In this document: positions 23,960 to 35,874 of the stretch, in pieces
Numbering within the stretch: the stretch's first letter is position 1
How the letters are laid out: every line of letters begins with the position of its first letter
NCBI GenBank assembly: GCA_051453625.1
Contig: JBOZIK010000001.1
Coordinates: 20,492,059 to 20,556,058 of the forward strand
DNA length: 64,000 bases
From: Welwitschia mirabilis
Lineage: Eukaryota; Gnetophyta; Gnetopsida; Welwitschiales
Direction of reading: 5' to 3'
Notes under the pieces: model-generated
Databases searched by the model: none
What the model was told of the DNA's origin: nothing
What the model saw: only the letters and a program-made list of their open reading frames with translations
Position numbers and translations under genes: made by a program

Positions 23960-24059
23960 NNNNNNNNNNNNNNNNNNNNNNNNNNNNNNNNNNNNNNNNN
24001 NNNNNNNNNNNNNNNNNNNNNNNNNNNNNNNNNNNNNNNNNNNNNNNNNNNNNNNNNNN
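23960..24059. other. Assembly gap (100 N)
   Basis: Flanks are not duplicated. The right flank starts inside a copia LTR, 60 bases before its end, so most of the 3' LTR of the adjacent copia element is lost in or misplaced by this join. Confidence 0.8.
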
Positions 24060-24119
24060 ACAAAATTTGCTATATAACAAACATTAGTTTAACATCAATT
24101 GACAAAACATAATCTAAAA
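24060..24119 (-). repeat. 3' LTR stub of the copia element
   Basis: Matches 21840-21899 of the solo-like LTR. On the minus strand it starts with a mutated TGTTAGATTATG (first bases TTTT). The remainder is lost at the gap. Confidence 0.75.
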
Positions 24120-24120
24120 A

Positions 24121-24134
24121 TCTCCTCCTTTGGC
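24121..24134 (-). other. Polypurine tract of the copia element
   Basis: On the minus strand GCCAAAGGAGGAGA lies directly before the 3' LTR stub, typical of copia elements. Confidence 0.75.
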
Positions 24135-24689
24135 ATTGATGACAAACAATACTTGGTTGTAAAAAGATTAGAACTTTATAAAACCTCTCCCTTACAAAAT
24201 GCCTATTGCACGATAATACTCCTTTTAAAACAAGTTAAGACATTTTAAACAATCAAATTTTGTTCTTTAAATAGAACAATTCAATATGCATATTTAAAAG
24301 TTTAAAAGAGGCACAACTTTATGATAAGCATAATTTATTTCTAATGATAGAAGACTTTAAACTTTTTAAGTTAAGTATATATAATATTAAAAGAAAAACA
24401 TGTTGAGCATATATGATTTGGAAAAATACAAAAATATTTGAGATACCAATTGAAATACAATTTTGTGCAATATAAAAAAACATTTAAACATTCAATAAAT
24501 AAATAACTAATTATCCCCCTTTTTGACATTAATGACAAAGAAGAGAATAAACGTTTAATGATAAAACAAAATTAGATTTTTGTACTTTTGCTGGGATAGC
24601 TACAAAACCTAGAGTGTCCAGGCGACCAAGTTTTATACTGATTAACTGACATCATCTGGTCAACCGAATCACAGATCCACTCGACCATC

Positions 24690-25500
24690 CTTTAATCAGC
24701 CACAGGACGATGAGAGAAGCCCCAGTTCATTTTTGACCTAAAAAAAAGTATCAAAATTTAGGGGTTTAGTAAAAATATCTACCAATTACTGGTCTGAAGT
24801 TGTAAAATTCATAGAGATGTATCCTTTTTCAACTTGGTCCTATAGGAAATGATGTCTTAGCTCAATATGCTTCATTCTTGAGTGTTGAACCAAATTTTTC
24901 CATATATTAATAGCACTTGTATTATCATAAAAAATAGGAAATTGCTCAAAATTAATACTAAAATCTTTTAACATTTCTTTTATCCATAAAAGGTGAGTGC
25001 GACAACTACCTGTTGTAATATATTTAGCTTCTACAGTAGAGAGAGAAATAGAGTTTTATTTCTTGCTTGCCCATCCCATTAAACATGAATCTAGTAGAAA
25101 GTAATTTTCACTTGTTCTTTTTCTATCATCTTTGCATTTAGCCCAATCCACATCACTAAAACTTACAAGTTCGAAAGATGTCTTGGTGACATACCATAAG
25201 CCATAATCACATGTGCCCTTTACATATCTAATTATTCTTTTTACTGCTTTAAGATGTGATTCTTTTGGTTGGGATTGATATCTTACACATACTCCAATAA
25301 TAAACATGATATTTGATCTACTTGTGATCAAATATAATAAACTACCAATCATACTTCTATAAATTTTTTGATCTACTGATTTGTCATTTTCATCCAAACT
25401 TACTTTACATGATGTAGATATAGGAGTGTCAATTGTTTTTGCATTTTCTAATCAAAGTGTTTGATTAAATTCTTTCATATTTGAATTGAGAAATAAATAT
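24690..25500 (-). pseudogene. Copia RNase H domain
   Basis: The minus-strand open stretch 25397-25056 (113 codons) reads DQKIYRSMIGSLLYLITSR, KESHLKAVKRIIRYVKGT, DYGLWY, SFSDVDWAKCKDDRKRTS and ends GWASKK. SDVDW matches the copia SDADWAG motif. After a stop the frame continues with LSTVEAKYITTGSCRTHLLW, DNTSAINIW, MKHIELRHHFL and VDIFTKPLN, completing RNase H to about 24690. Stops sit at likely Gln codons. The tandem catalytic acids look mostly preserved. Confidence 0.85.
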
Positions 25501-25593
25501 TTCATTTTTAGATTGCTTGATCTGAAGTTTAATAAACATCTTAATTTCACTGAGCATACTCATTTCAAATTGTTTTTTCATGAAATTTGCAAA

Positions 25594-26250
25594 TTATTTT
25601 GATAGCTTTTTATTTGAGGCACTAAATATAATATCATCTACATATGTCTGTATAATAATGAAATTATTTTTTAGATTCTTTACAAATAAGGTTTTTTCTA
25701 CAGATCCTCGAATATATCCATTTTCATTTAAAAATGTATCTAGCTTCTCATAACAAGCTCTTGATTCTTGTTTTAGTCCATACAAGGCTTTCTTAAGTCT
25801 ATATACATGATCAATTTTATGAGGATCAATAAAACCTTGTGGTTGTTCTACATAGACTTCTTCAATTAACGTACCATTTAGAAAGGCATTTTTTACATCC
25901 ATTTGATATATTTTAAAATTCTTAAAATCTACAAAGGACAAAAACATTCTAATGCTGTCCACCCTTGCAACGGGAGCAAAAGTGTCTCCTACATTAATGC
26001 CTTCTATTTGATTGTATCCTTCAGCTACTAATCTTGCCTTGTTTTTAATTACATTATTTTCTTAATCACATTTGTTTTTAAAAATTCATTTAGTTCCAAT
26101 GACATTCTTATCTAATGATCTTTCTACTAACCTCCAAACATCATTTCTTTTAAGTTGTTATAGCTCATCTTATATTATCAACATCCATTTCTCATGAATT
26201 TCTGCTTCTTCAAATTTCTCTGGTTCTATCTTTAATACATAACAAATGTG
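25594..26250 (-). pseudogene. Copia reverse transcriptase
   Basis: The minus-strand open stretch 25962-25594 (122 codons) carries [13 protein letters not shown] (first catalytic Asp at residue 22), [29 protein letters not shown] and QTYVDDIIF (YVDD at residues 107-110). Upstream on the strand, [25 protein letters not shown] and DTFAPVAR supply the N-terminal RT blocks with stops between. The usual Trp in the RAWYE motif is Cys. The catalytic box is intact, but the gene is broken. Confidence 0.9.
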
Positions 26251-26432
26251 AGTATACAAATTTTTCATGGAATGTATTATCTTTATTTTTGAGTTAACTT
26301 ATCTAATAATCGATTCTAAAGGATGATCTTTAAGAATTTGGGCTTTTTCGGTATGCCTTCTTTTATTTGAACTTCATTTCTTTTGGTAGAGTCTTCATTG
26401 GTTGTGGAAATACTTGTAGTCATGATTTTCTC

Positions 26433-27478
26433 CTAATTTGTGTAGTTTGGTCTTATGTCAATTTCATCAATTTGCATGTTTATTGACTTATCTACTGTTA
26501 AGCTTTTTTCATTAAAAGCATGATAGGCTCTATTTCTAGTTGAGTAACCCAAGAGGATAGCTTCATCTGCCTTCAACTCAAATTTGCTTAAATGTTCTCT
26601 ATCTTTTAGCATATAGCATTTACTTCTAAAGATTTTAAAGTATGACACATTTAGTTTTCTTCCTTTCCATAATTCATATGATGTTTTATCAGTACCAGGT
26701 CTAAGATAAACTCTATTAATAATATAGCATGTTCTGCTAGCTACCTTAGCCCAAAAGGATTTAGGAACTTCCTTATCATTTGGCATAGTTCGTGACATTT
26801 CTTGAAGGACTCCATTCTTTATTTCAGGTATACCATTTTGTTGTGGTATTTTTAGGGCTAAAAACTGATGATCAATTCCATTTTCAATGCAATATTTCTC
26901 AAAAAAATGATTTTCAAATTCACCACCATGATCACTTNNNNNNNNNNNNNNNNNNNNNNNNNNNNNNNNNNNNNNNNNNNNNNNNNNNNNNNNNNNNNNN
27001 NNNNNNNNNNNNNNNNNNNNNNNNNNNNNNNNNNNNNCAATATTTCTCAAAAAAATGATTTTCAAATTCACCACCATGATCACTTATTATTTTCTTTATG
27101 GTATACCCCTTTTGTTTTAAATCTTGTTGTAAATTTTAACCCAAAATTTATAAGCTTTATATTTGTTTGATAAAAAGGCTATCCAAGTATATCTATAAAA
27201 ATCATCAACCATGGTGAGAAAATAATGTTTTCCTCTTAGACTTTGAGTTTGAGTAGGTCCTACTAGATCCATATGAATAAGCTATAATGGCATAGATGTG
27301 GATGTTTGAAATTTTCTTTTATGGGAGGTCCTAATTTTTTTCCCCTTTTGGCATGCATTACATAAGCCTTTTTTTTCTACATTTATCTTAGAGATTCCTT
27401 TTACAATGTTTTTATGAATAATCATTTTTAACTGATTATAATTAACATGACCTAATAGTTTATGCCACAACTCTTCTT
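26433..27478 (-). pseudogene. Copia integrase
   Basis: 27470-27282 (62 codons) holds the pre-integrase HHCC region: MWHKLLGHVNYNQLK and CNACQKGKK. 27083-26433 holds the core: SDHGGEFENHFFEKY (catalytic Asp), PQQNGIPEIKNGVLQEMSR (catalytic Glu kept), FWAKVASRTCYIINR and YELWKGRKLNVSYFKIF. The C-terminal part has LGYSTRNRAYHAFN, the usual copia ending. A 100-N gap with duplicated flanks (26890-26937 equals 27038-27085) lies inside, so the apparent frame across it is not real sequence. Confidence 0.88.
26938..27037. other. Assembly gap (100 N) with duplicated flanks
   Basis: The 48 bases before the gap (26890-26937) are identical to the 48 after it (27038-27085). Integrase coding continues normally if one copy is used, so this is an unmerged overlap rather than missing sequence. 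Confidence 0.85.
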
Positions 27479-27488
27479 NNNNNNNNNN
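27479..27488. other. Assembly gap (10 N)
   Basis: Inside the pre-integrase coding region of the copia element. Real size unknown. Confidence 0.8.
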
Positions 27489-27788
27489 TGATCTATGCTA
27501 TAAACACTATATATTCTACCTGCTCTAAGAATTACATCATTCGATTTTCCATGTAAATTTTCACATTTTGATTTATCAAAAAATACTTTATGACCTTTAT
27601 TACAAATTTGGCTAATGCTTAATAAATTATGCTTAAACCATTTATATATAAAACTTCATTAAGTCTAGAAAGGTTACCTCCACCAATGCTTCCAATCCCT
27701 TCTATTTTTGCTCTTCCATTTTCCCCAAAAGTCACCCCTCCTCCATCAAAGTTGTTTAGTTATTTGAATCTAGATTTCTCTCTTGTCA
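27489..27788 (-). pseudogene. Copia protease to pre-integrase segment
   Basis: The minus strand reads a GGGVTFGENGRAKIEGIGSI segment, then LYINGLKHNLLSISQICNKG and VILRAGRIYSVYSID. These are the usual copia words between the protease active site and the integrase zinc finger. The active-site Asp lies in or beyond the next gap. Confidence 0.8.
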
Positions 27789-28460
27789 NNNNNNNNNNNN
27801 NNNNNNNNNNNNNNNNNNNNNNNNNNNNNNNNNNNNNNNNNNNNNNNNNNNNNNNNNNNNNNNNNNNNNNNNNNNNNNNNNNNNNNNNNNNNNNNNNNNN
27901 NNNNNNNNNNNNNNNNNNNNNNNNNNNNNNNNNNNNNNNNNNNNNNNNNNNNNNNNNNNNNNNNNNNNNNNNNNNNNNNNNNNNNNNNNNNNNNNNNNNN
28001 NNNNNNNNNNNNNNNNNNNNNNNNNNNNNNNNNNNNNNNNNNNNNNNNNNNNNNNNNNNNNNNNNNNNNNNNNNNNNNNNNNNNNNNNNNNNNNNNNNNN
28101 NNNNNNNNNNNNNNNNNNNNNNNNNNNNNNNNNNNNNNNNNNNNNNNNNNNNNNNNNNNNNNNNNNNNNNNNNNNNNNNNNNNNNNNNNNNNNNNNNNNN
28201 NNNNNNNNNNNNNNNNNNNNNNNNNNNNNNNNNNNNNNNNNNNNNNNNNNNNNNNNNNNNNNNNNNNNNNNNNNNNNNNNNNNNNNNNNNNNNNNNNNNN
28301 NNNNNNNNNNNNNNNNNNNNNNNNNNNNNNNNNNNNNNNNNNNNNNNNNNNNNNNNNNNNNNNNNNNNNNNNNNNNNNNNNNNNNNNNNNNNNNNNNNNN
28401 NNNNNNNNNNNNNNNNNNNNNNNNNNNNNNNNNNNNNNNNNNNNNNNNNNNNNNNNNNNN
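27789..28460. other. Assembly gap (672 N)
   Basis: Between the protease-downstream words and the protease active-site region of the copia element. In intact relatives this distance is short, so either the gap is over-sized or an insertion is hidden here. Confidence 0.7.
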
Positions 28461-29384
28461 TTGACTCTAGAATTGTCTCTTACCATATATCTTGAACACT
28501 CATTATCGAGATACTAGCTTATGCTATTTGAGACCTCGAAAGTTATCTAAATTAAAAGGCTTTTAAGATCATTAGTTTTCACCCACATAATCTTTCTAGA
28601 CTTACGTGGTACACTTCCTTTAGGAATAAATTTAAATAGAAAAGTACTATCTGAGTTTGAAAACAACATTAATTTTCTAGCATTGCATATGAGTTTTGAA
28701 TGATCAATTCTTCTATAGAAATAACAAGTAACTTTTAAAAGGAACTTACCATCACTAGTTATCTAATTTTGTTGTCTTTGAGGCCTTTGAGGGATGAAGC
28801 CAATACCTGACTTGATATCAATAGATTTCTAAACTCCAAGCATCTGTTCCAATTTGGTAGATTCACTTGAAAATTCATTAATAAAATAAGTTAACTCTTT
28901 TACCTGTAGAGTGAGATTGAAATTTTTTGATTTGATTCTTTTGAAACTTGATTTCATTTCCTCCTTTTCCTTAGTGAGAGATTTTATAATCTTATTCAAA
29001 TCATTTATCCTTTTAGATAGCTTTTCACATTCCTGATATAGATCTTAATAGGTATCTTCTAACTCATCCTGTTCTTTATTATCCACATCAAGGTTATCAT
29101 GATCCAATGTATTAGGCATATTTCGTAATGGGGGCACAAGTGCCATAAAGGAAATTCTCCTTTATTTGTCATGTTTTTGAGTATTTCTTTTGTCTCTTCC
29201 ACTTGACTCCTGTGTATTCCCACTAATTTCAATCTATTTAAAAATATATCCATATGCTATCCAACATATTCAGATAAAAGAACAAGTATCGAGGAAGGGC
29301 ATATTTGAAAAATCATCAAGGTGAAAATTCATTGTGGGGTTCGAAAGTCTAGATTGGTTAAGATCTAAGAAAAGACTTAACCTA
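28461..29384 (-). pseudogene. Copia gag with coiled coil, zinc knuckle and protease start
   Basis: Minus-strand pieces in order: an acidic DHDNLDVDNKEQDELED stretch, a long coiled coil (YQECEKLSKRINDLNKIIKS, then EKEEMKSSFKRIKSKN), a knuckle reading CYFYRRIDHSKLIC where the second Cys of CxxC is Tyr, a basic PKGSVPRKSRKIMWVK segment and YLDNECSRYMVRDNS, the copia protease DSGCSRHMTGD motif with the Gly changed to Glu. Only about 350 bases separate the PBS from the coiled coil, so the N-terminal capsid part of gag has largely been deleted. Confidence 0.78.
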
Positions 29385-29395
29385 CTCTGATACCA
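29385..29395 (-). other. Primer-binding site of the copia element, Met tRNA type
   Basis: TGGTATCAGAG on the minus strand, two bases inside the 5' LTR end at 29398. Confidence 0.88.
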
Positions 29396-29397
29396 AA

Positions 29398-30593
29398 TAA
29401 TAGAATCAAGAACCATAGAGGTGGGATGAACAGGTTCTTTTAAGAAGATGCAACACAATATTCTAACTTAATTCAATCTTAAATAAAACTTACATACAAT
29501 AATTAACTAATTTAAAATGTGCATGAAAATAGAAAAATAATGAAAGTAAAGAAATAATGAATGAAAGCATAAGAATACCAAATGGATGTAAGTCGGATTT
29601 ATAGTGGTTCGGGAGATCCCCTACTCCACTCTCTATGATCAGCTTATTCCCCAGCTAGATCTCATATTTTTGTTACTCTACCAGGCATTCCAGATTTACC
29701 TATATCTTTACAAATGGACTTTTTCAGCTTAGTCTTAACTTCTAAATAGACTCTTCAAGGCTTAGTCGCAACTTTCACAGAGCAAAGTAGTGATGAAATG
29801 ATGCTAATAGAGCATGGATATCACTCATTCTTGATTCAGTAGATTTGATGGAGCTTTTCTCCTATAGATGTAAAACGAATGAAGCACAAAATCTGACCTT
29901 GAATGTAGAGATGATACAGATGGTAGATCTTCTTTTGTTAGAAGTATAAATGCCAAGATATAATAGTGAAAGTTATAAGATTACAATGCTTAATCCTTCA
30001 GATCTAATAGATTTACCTAATTAAAAATAGTTCCAAAAGATTCTTTGGTCATCTATGTTTAGTTATTTATATTAGAAAGATTTTAGGGTTTATTACATTT
30101 GACATCCACTTCTAATGGCTATAAATGGCTAGAAAATGGCTATCTAATGATTAGATAATAGGTACATAACAATTACAAAATTTTACTTCCATTCCATCTA
30201 GTTGACTCCTCAAAAGTTCGATCAACCCCATCTAGTACCATGACTTGTACAGGTCGCCCGAGTGAGAAATTTGGTTAACCAAATTTCTTATGTCTCCTTA
30301 TCCGTTTGAAACCATCTGGATCCAGTTGACCCCCGTCCGGTAACCTGCTACATTATCTAGTTACCCGCTCCTCCTGAATAAAATTATTTCTAGTTTTCAT
30401 AATCAAGTCTGATTGACTTCTTAAGGTATTCGATTAACCCATGATGATCATCTTAGGTGTATCAGTTGCACAGTGCTCAGGTCTAGTCGATCCCATCATA
30501 GGTTAAGTCAAGTCATTGATAATTAGTTCAACAGTACTATTTCTTGGTTCATATATTCAGTCGACCCCATCGTAGGTCCAGTCAACCCCTTGT
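29398..30593 (-). repeat. 5' LTR of the copia element, outer part missing
   Basis: Aligns with 20455 to about 21593 of the solo-like LTR, then similarity ends abruptly near 30593. About 300 bases that should carry the LTR start are absent and LINE-derived sequence begins. It contains the same array of GTCGACCCC/GTTGACCCC-type motifs (about 30190-30590). Confidence 0.85.
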
Positions 30594-32674
30594 ACAGAGA
30601 CTGAACACTTGAACATGGAGAGTCCTATCTAAGGAGGCATCTCAGCCAAGCTCGTCAACAACTTATAAGCTTACACATTTTTTAGACTAATTCTACCAAA
30701 TAGATCCTTATAAAGAATATGGAAAATAGGATGGTTACAAGAAATATTGGAGTGGACAAGTTCCCAAAAAAATAAGTTTTTTTTGCTGGCTAAAAGACCA
30801 TCAGAGAATTTTGACATGAGATCAATTGCTTAAAAGGGGATTTCAAGTAGATCCTAACTATTTTATTTTCTAGTCTAATCTAGAAACAACATAGCATCTT
30901 TTTCATCAATGCGTTTGGAGCAAGAAATTAATCTCTATAATAACGAAGTAGTACCAAACCTGTAATGCCCCTAACATGCATTTATTAGATAGGATTTGTT
31001 TTACTTTTTAGCAGATTTGGTAGACTAGAAACAATATGATTTTTAATAATGTCCCCTTACCATTTCCTATATATACAGCCAGGAGGATTATCCACACTCA
31101 TTTCCAAATCAAAATTGTAATGGGTGTCATTCCTACAGTCGAGCCTTCTGATCCACACCTTTTCTAAGGATGCCCTGCTTTATGGAAGAAGATACAAGTA
31201 GTAGGGTGGAAACCTCTTTTACAAAAGCTGAGAGGAGAGAAGAAAGCTGATATTACCCCTTCTACAGGCGATGGAAAGGAGGACATACTACTTTCTGAAG
31301 AATTCCAATAGAAATCTCTGAAGAATCCTTCTCTAGACTGCTAAAGATCTTAGCATAAGGTGAGAAGATTTTGTTTATTAGTAGAGGCTAATGTGAAGCC
31401 CTCCATTTCTTCCCCAGTGGAGTTTTCAAACTCCCCAGTGGGCATATCAGTAGGAAGGAATTACCGCCCCTATAGGGACTAGGTGCAAAAGTTATGGACC
31501 ATTACTTCATTCAATTAGGAAATTGCTCCAAGCTCTCAGGTATTCATTTTACTTTCCTTAAAGTCCTAGATTTGGGACGTGAGGTAAACCTACCTTTCTT
31601 CTTTATTCAAGTTCTTAAAAGGAAGGATTTCTCAAGGCATTTAGGATTAATCCTGCCTCTCTAGAGAGTAACATAAGAAGCTAGGGCAAGAGAAGCCCCT
31701 CCCTCTACCCCCCCACCTGGTCATTGTCCTTATTAGAACCTCCCTAAAGAAGAACTTCTACGAAAATATCCTCTTATGATAAGAACCCCATTCTAGAGGA
31801 AAATACTGCACAATCCAACCCCAACAAGAGGGAGGCACCTTCGCCACCCAGTTATTCAGGGGAGTCGTTCTCGTCCTCAACCTAATAGAAGACTTCTGAG
31901 GAACACCTTTCTAGCTCAACCTGAGAGCCAACTCAAGCTCAACCATCTTCCATCCCTCAAGAATAAGGCAGGCATGCTCAACCCTCTCTAGTCTCAGGCC
32001 TAAGCTCTCCACAGAGCTCCACTTCTGATTCTTCTTTAGTAGAAATTTGACCTTAATCCCAGGAAGATATCGACATAAACACATCTAGACAGGAGGTGTT
32101 GTTGGCAATCATACAAGGGTTGAAACTGTGCCTCTTCATCACATTGAGGCTCTCACACAAAGCTTTACCCTAGGCCATAAAATTGACCTATAGGAAGAAA
32201 TCTCTCCTCCTTCATCTAGACAAAAACCCAGTAGGTGTTGAAGAATTTAAGGAGATAAATCAAGATTTTGAAGTCCTATTTGATGATTTAGGTGGATTTC
32301 TCCTTAAACATAACCATGGAAACGTGTTTCCATTCTGTAGAGGACTTTAATTTCCCCCCTTTGTGTTTTTTCCCTCTAATTCTGAGTTTTATGTAGCTTC
32401 TGGTCTTAAGGAGCATTTTTGCTTATCTAGCAGTAGTACTAGGCTTCCTTGTATTCGTTTTCTACATATGTTTGTGATACTAGATAGGCAAATTTATATG
32501 ACTACATCATCAAGGGATAGTTTTGCCCCCATTTTGGACTGCTGTTCAAGTTTATCTTTATCAGCTAGTAGATTACTAATCTCTTATGAATAGTTTAGTA
32601 TTTCTATTCTTCCTAGCCATTTTTGCCCCTTGATGTCTTATTTTAATATACAGACTTTTTTCCAAAAAAAAAAA
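30594..32674 (+). mobile_element. 5'-truncated L1-like LINE tail (copy 1)
   Basis: From about 30640 the plus strand reads the end of a LINE ORF2: a zf-RVT domain with KKISFFCWLKDHQRILT, LLKRGFQVDPNYFIF and LETT-HLFHQCVWS (30768-30945), then RNNMIFNNVPLPFP. Downstream (31130-32340) is Ser/Pro-rich coding-like sequence with stops, including EEFKEINQDFEVLFDDLGGF, which I do not recognise. A 3' non-coding part with TTAATATACAGAC ends in an 11-A run at 32664-32674. No target duplication was found, because the left edge is a break in the copia LTR. Confidence 0.7.
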
Positions 32675-32689
32675 TATCCTAGTGATTTA

Positions 32690-34933
32690 CAGAGTGTGAA
32701 TTAAGCTAATAAATGGCTTTATAAGAAAGTGAGATTTAAAGTTTTAAAATACTTAAGTAGAGGGTTATTCCCTCACTTGAATATAACTATATTTAAATAA
32801 GCTATAAAAATACCTTAGGAAAACTAAAGTACATTTGGAAGTCAAGGAAGATAGAAGGACATTGGATAAAAATAGAGAAATTAAATGCAAAGGCCATCTT
32901 AATTAAAATATATAATACAAACAAGCCATTGAATAACACCTTGTGAAGAAGCATGGTGGGGAAGTATGAAGTATTGAAATGGATAATCCTATAAGGTAAA
33001 GTGGTTACTATGATTAATATAAGAAAAAAGAGACTTCAAAATAGAAGGTTATCAAGTTTTTGAACTGTCTAAAATGATATTACATCTTTCATGGGAATGT
33101 CCAATTATAAGCACAGTATGAAAAAATTTTAGGAGAGAAGCAAATTAGAGCATAATTCTAAATACAACAAATAATTTTTTTGAAGTTATGTTATGGTACA
33201 TTTAGATTGCCTATAATCATTTGATTTTTCCAAATATTAGATAGAGTGTAGAACAAATTATATCAAAAGTAACTTTCTAGGATTAAAGGCAATGGAAAGG
33301 CATGCACAGTATCAATTAATGGATAAAGTAGAATTCAGGAATAATATAGAGTTATGATAAAGAATAGATATAATAAGATGGAAAATCCTACTATATCTTA
33401 TAAAGTAGGTGAATTCCAAGTATAACCTAATGCTTGACAATGATAAAATCATATACAAAAGAAGGAACCATAATATCACAGCACAGCTGATAGTGCAACT
33501 GCTTGATCTGAGGAAGGAAGGAGAACTAATACTACCAACATTCATATGCTATAATAAGATGGATAAATTTTTCAAGAGAATAATCCCCAAATTAATGAAT
33601 AATATATGTAAAAGTCTAAATTATATCCCCCTTAGGATTTAGCAACAGAATTTATAGACTAATATCCAATACAAGATGGGAATTGCTTAAAAGTTTGAGG
33701 GATCTAATTTTTTTTAAGCCCCTAAGGGAGGCAGAAGAATAAATTTAAAACAATTCTTAATTGAGAAACTCAAGGATAAGATAGAAATAAAACATTTTAG
33801 TTTCATTAGGAAGCTAATGAACTTTTCATGTAATGGAGATGCTAGGATTAAGATAGATAGGAATCTAATGAGAGAGGAAAAATACTAGCACATCAGAGAT
33901 AGGGCATCTTAGTATTAGAGAGAAGATCTTCGAACCATTCATAAATGTAAATAAGTAAAAGAAGTCAAAGTTGAGGCCATAGTGTGATAGGCTTAAGCAA
34001 CTAGAGCAAAGATAAAGACAAAGGTAATGTGTTAAAGCAACAAGCATAGGGAACAATAGATTAAATGCAACATAAGTAACTTTCCTAGCTAGAATTAATG
34101 GAGTATCTAAGTTAGATGGAGTCAGAGTGACTATCATAGAAGCCATCCTAGATGATGATGTAAGAAGAGCTAGAAGTCATCATAGTTAGTTATGAGGATG
34201 AAAAATGTAATCCAAGTAAAAATAAGAAAGAAGTAATGAAATCTAAGAAGGAAAGTAGCTTTAATACTTTTGATACATCTGAGCAATAAGGGAATTTGAG
34301 AACTAGTTAAGAAGGGCCTTTTTACTATATCGCATATAAGTTTAATAGTGCTAAAGAGGAGGATGAATCAAATGAAAAGCATAGTATGACCAAATTTATT
34401 CAATAAATAAATGAAAAGATCTCTATTAAGTATTATATCTACAATCATAAATGACTCGAGACTAAATTGTTGAAGTACATAGGAACAAAATGCTACTATA
34501 TCCTTCTAATAAAAATAGAAACATTACTCAAGAAGAACTAGAAAATAACCAATATAAATAATGCCAAGGATGTCCTTGGATAATGAGAAAACTAGAGTAT
34601 TCTACCACTTTGTGCATAGGAAGAGCCTCTTAAGAAAGTATGGAATATGGATCTAAGAGTAGCTAATACCTCTTCATTTTGTCTTATCATCTATAGATGT
34701 ACTTCATCCTAGATCATGTTTTTTAGTAGTCTTTTTATTTCCTTTTGTAGTTAAGCATTGTCCCTTACCTCTTTTAACATTTCTTTTATAACATTGCATT
34801 TTTTGATTACTAGCAAACCATGCTTTTTGAGTGGGGGGAATTCCCTCCACCTCCATTTGTATGATTAGCAGTGTACGTAATACTACATTTCATAGAATAT
34901 TTCTAGAATCTATAGCCTTTTCTCCCAAAAAAA
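32690..34933 (+). mobile_element. L1-like LINE tail (copy 2), heavily decayed
   Basis: Plus-strand pieces: KAILIKIYNTNKPLNNTL, a MVGKYEVLKW segment of the kind found between LINE RT and zf-RVT, MILHLSWECPIISTV near 33075 (zf-RVT HLF-x-C-type motif) and LWYIWIAYNHLIF-like wording. A 77-codon open stretch (33409-33642: DLRKEGELILPTFICYNKMD) and broken coding to about 34590 are not recognised. The end, CCTTTTCTCCC followed by 7 A at about 34927-34933, looks like a LINE tail. The start coordinate is approximate. Confidence 0.55.
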
Positions 34934-35583
34934 TAATTATAAAATTTGAAGTTAACTAGTGATGAAAAATAACCAAACATAGATGAATTTTAATATTACA
35001 AATTGATTATAATTCTTATAATGTTATTAATAATGAACTTGACATATCATATGTAGTTGAGATGATAGAAAGATATGTGGTTAAACCAAAATATAATCAT
35101 TAGAATATGGAAGTCAAATCTTTAAAGGGAATAAAAGTGTTTGGTTTTCTACTTTAACAAGATGGTAACTTAAAAATTTCTTAAGTTCAGACTTTAATAA
35201 TTGTAGGATGTCCAAAAATCCATAATAGAATGCCTAAAATTCCTAGGATCTTTACAGTCTCTTAGAGATTAAAGTAATAAAAACTATAACAGAATTATTA
35301 GTAGAAGAAAAGTATGTAATAGAATATAAGATAATAAATAATATGGTCTAAATAAAAAAGCTATTATAGATTCTAAACATCCCATAATATGTGCTATAAA
35401 TCTATATGTAAATAGTCAATTTTTAATTAACATGATAAATTATCTCATGTTTCATAATAAAAAATATCACATTATAAGAATATTTTGCATGATATGAGAA
35501 CTAGTTTAGAATGATGTGATAAACATGCAATACATGACATCAATAAGTCATATTATGAATATTTGGATAAGTCCACTTAAAAT
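34934..35583. other. AT-rich spacer without recognised gene
   Basis: No coding frame or repeat end was recognised between LINE copy 2 and the target duplication of LINE copy 3. Confidence 0.5.
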
Positions 35584-35595
35584 AATTAAGTTTTA
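35584..35595. repeat. LINE target-site duplication, left copy
   Basis: AATTAAGTTTTA, repeated exactly at 40779-40790 directly after the LINE A-run region. Confidence 0.75.
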
Positions 35596-35874
35596 GGTAT
35601 TTTTGATAGTGTCTTCGATGGTGGCTACAGCTTGCAGTGGTAACTTTTTGAGTGCATCTTCCATGCACTACTTATCCCCTCTAGCTTAGAGAATCAGTAG
35701 TGGTTGCAGCTAATTTATGATGATCAGGTGAGGCAGTTGCAGGTTCTCTACACATGTTCTAATGTTCCTTTGACTCCTTGATAGTGCTAATGTTGTAAAA
35801 ATATAAAAGGGTGCAATAGTAATGCTTAGGCCTTATGCTAGTTTTTCTACCCCAAAGAGGAGGTTTTTTAATCG

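Larger units (their letters stand above)
24060..30593 (-). mobile_element. Sirevirus-like Ty1/copia element, decayed
   Basis: On the minus strand the order is 5' LTR (29398-30593), Met-tRNA PBS (29385-29395), gag with coiled coil and knuckle, protease, integrase, RT, RNase H, PPT (24121-24134), and a 60-bp stub of 3' LTR at an assembly gap. Gag-protease-integrase-RT-RNase H is copia order, and the long coiled-coil gag and IN wording resemble Sireviruses. Gag is shortened at its N-terminal side, all frames contain stops, and the outer ~300 bp of the 5' LTR is missing. A 672-N gap hides part of gag and protease. No env-like ORF was seen between RNase H and PPT. Confidence 0.85.

Noticed and set aside
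26792-27170. Plus-strand open frames over the 26938-27037 gap
   Set aside because: They run through N and are shadows of the minus-strand integrase.
27629-28517. Open frames of 238-288 codons across the 672-N gap
   Set aside because: Almost entirely unknown residues; the real coding is the minus-strand copia protease and gag.
32679-34963. CTAGTGAT at 32679-32686 and 34956-34963 as a LINE target duplication
   Set aside because: The right copy is more than 20 bases past the A-run and only 8 bases match, so it cannot bound the element.
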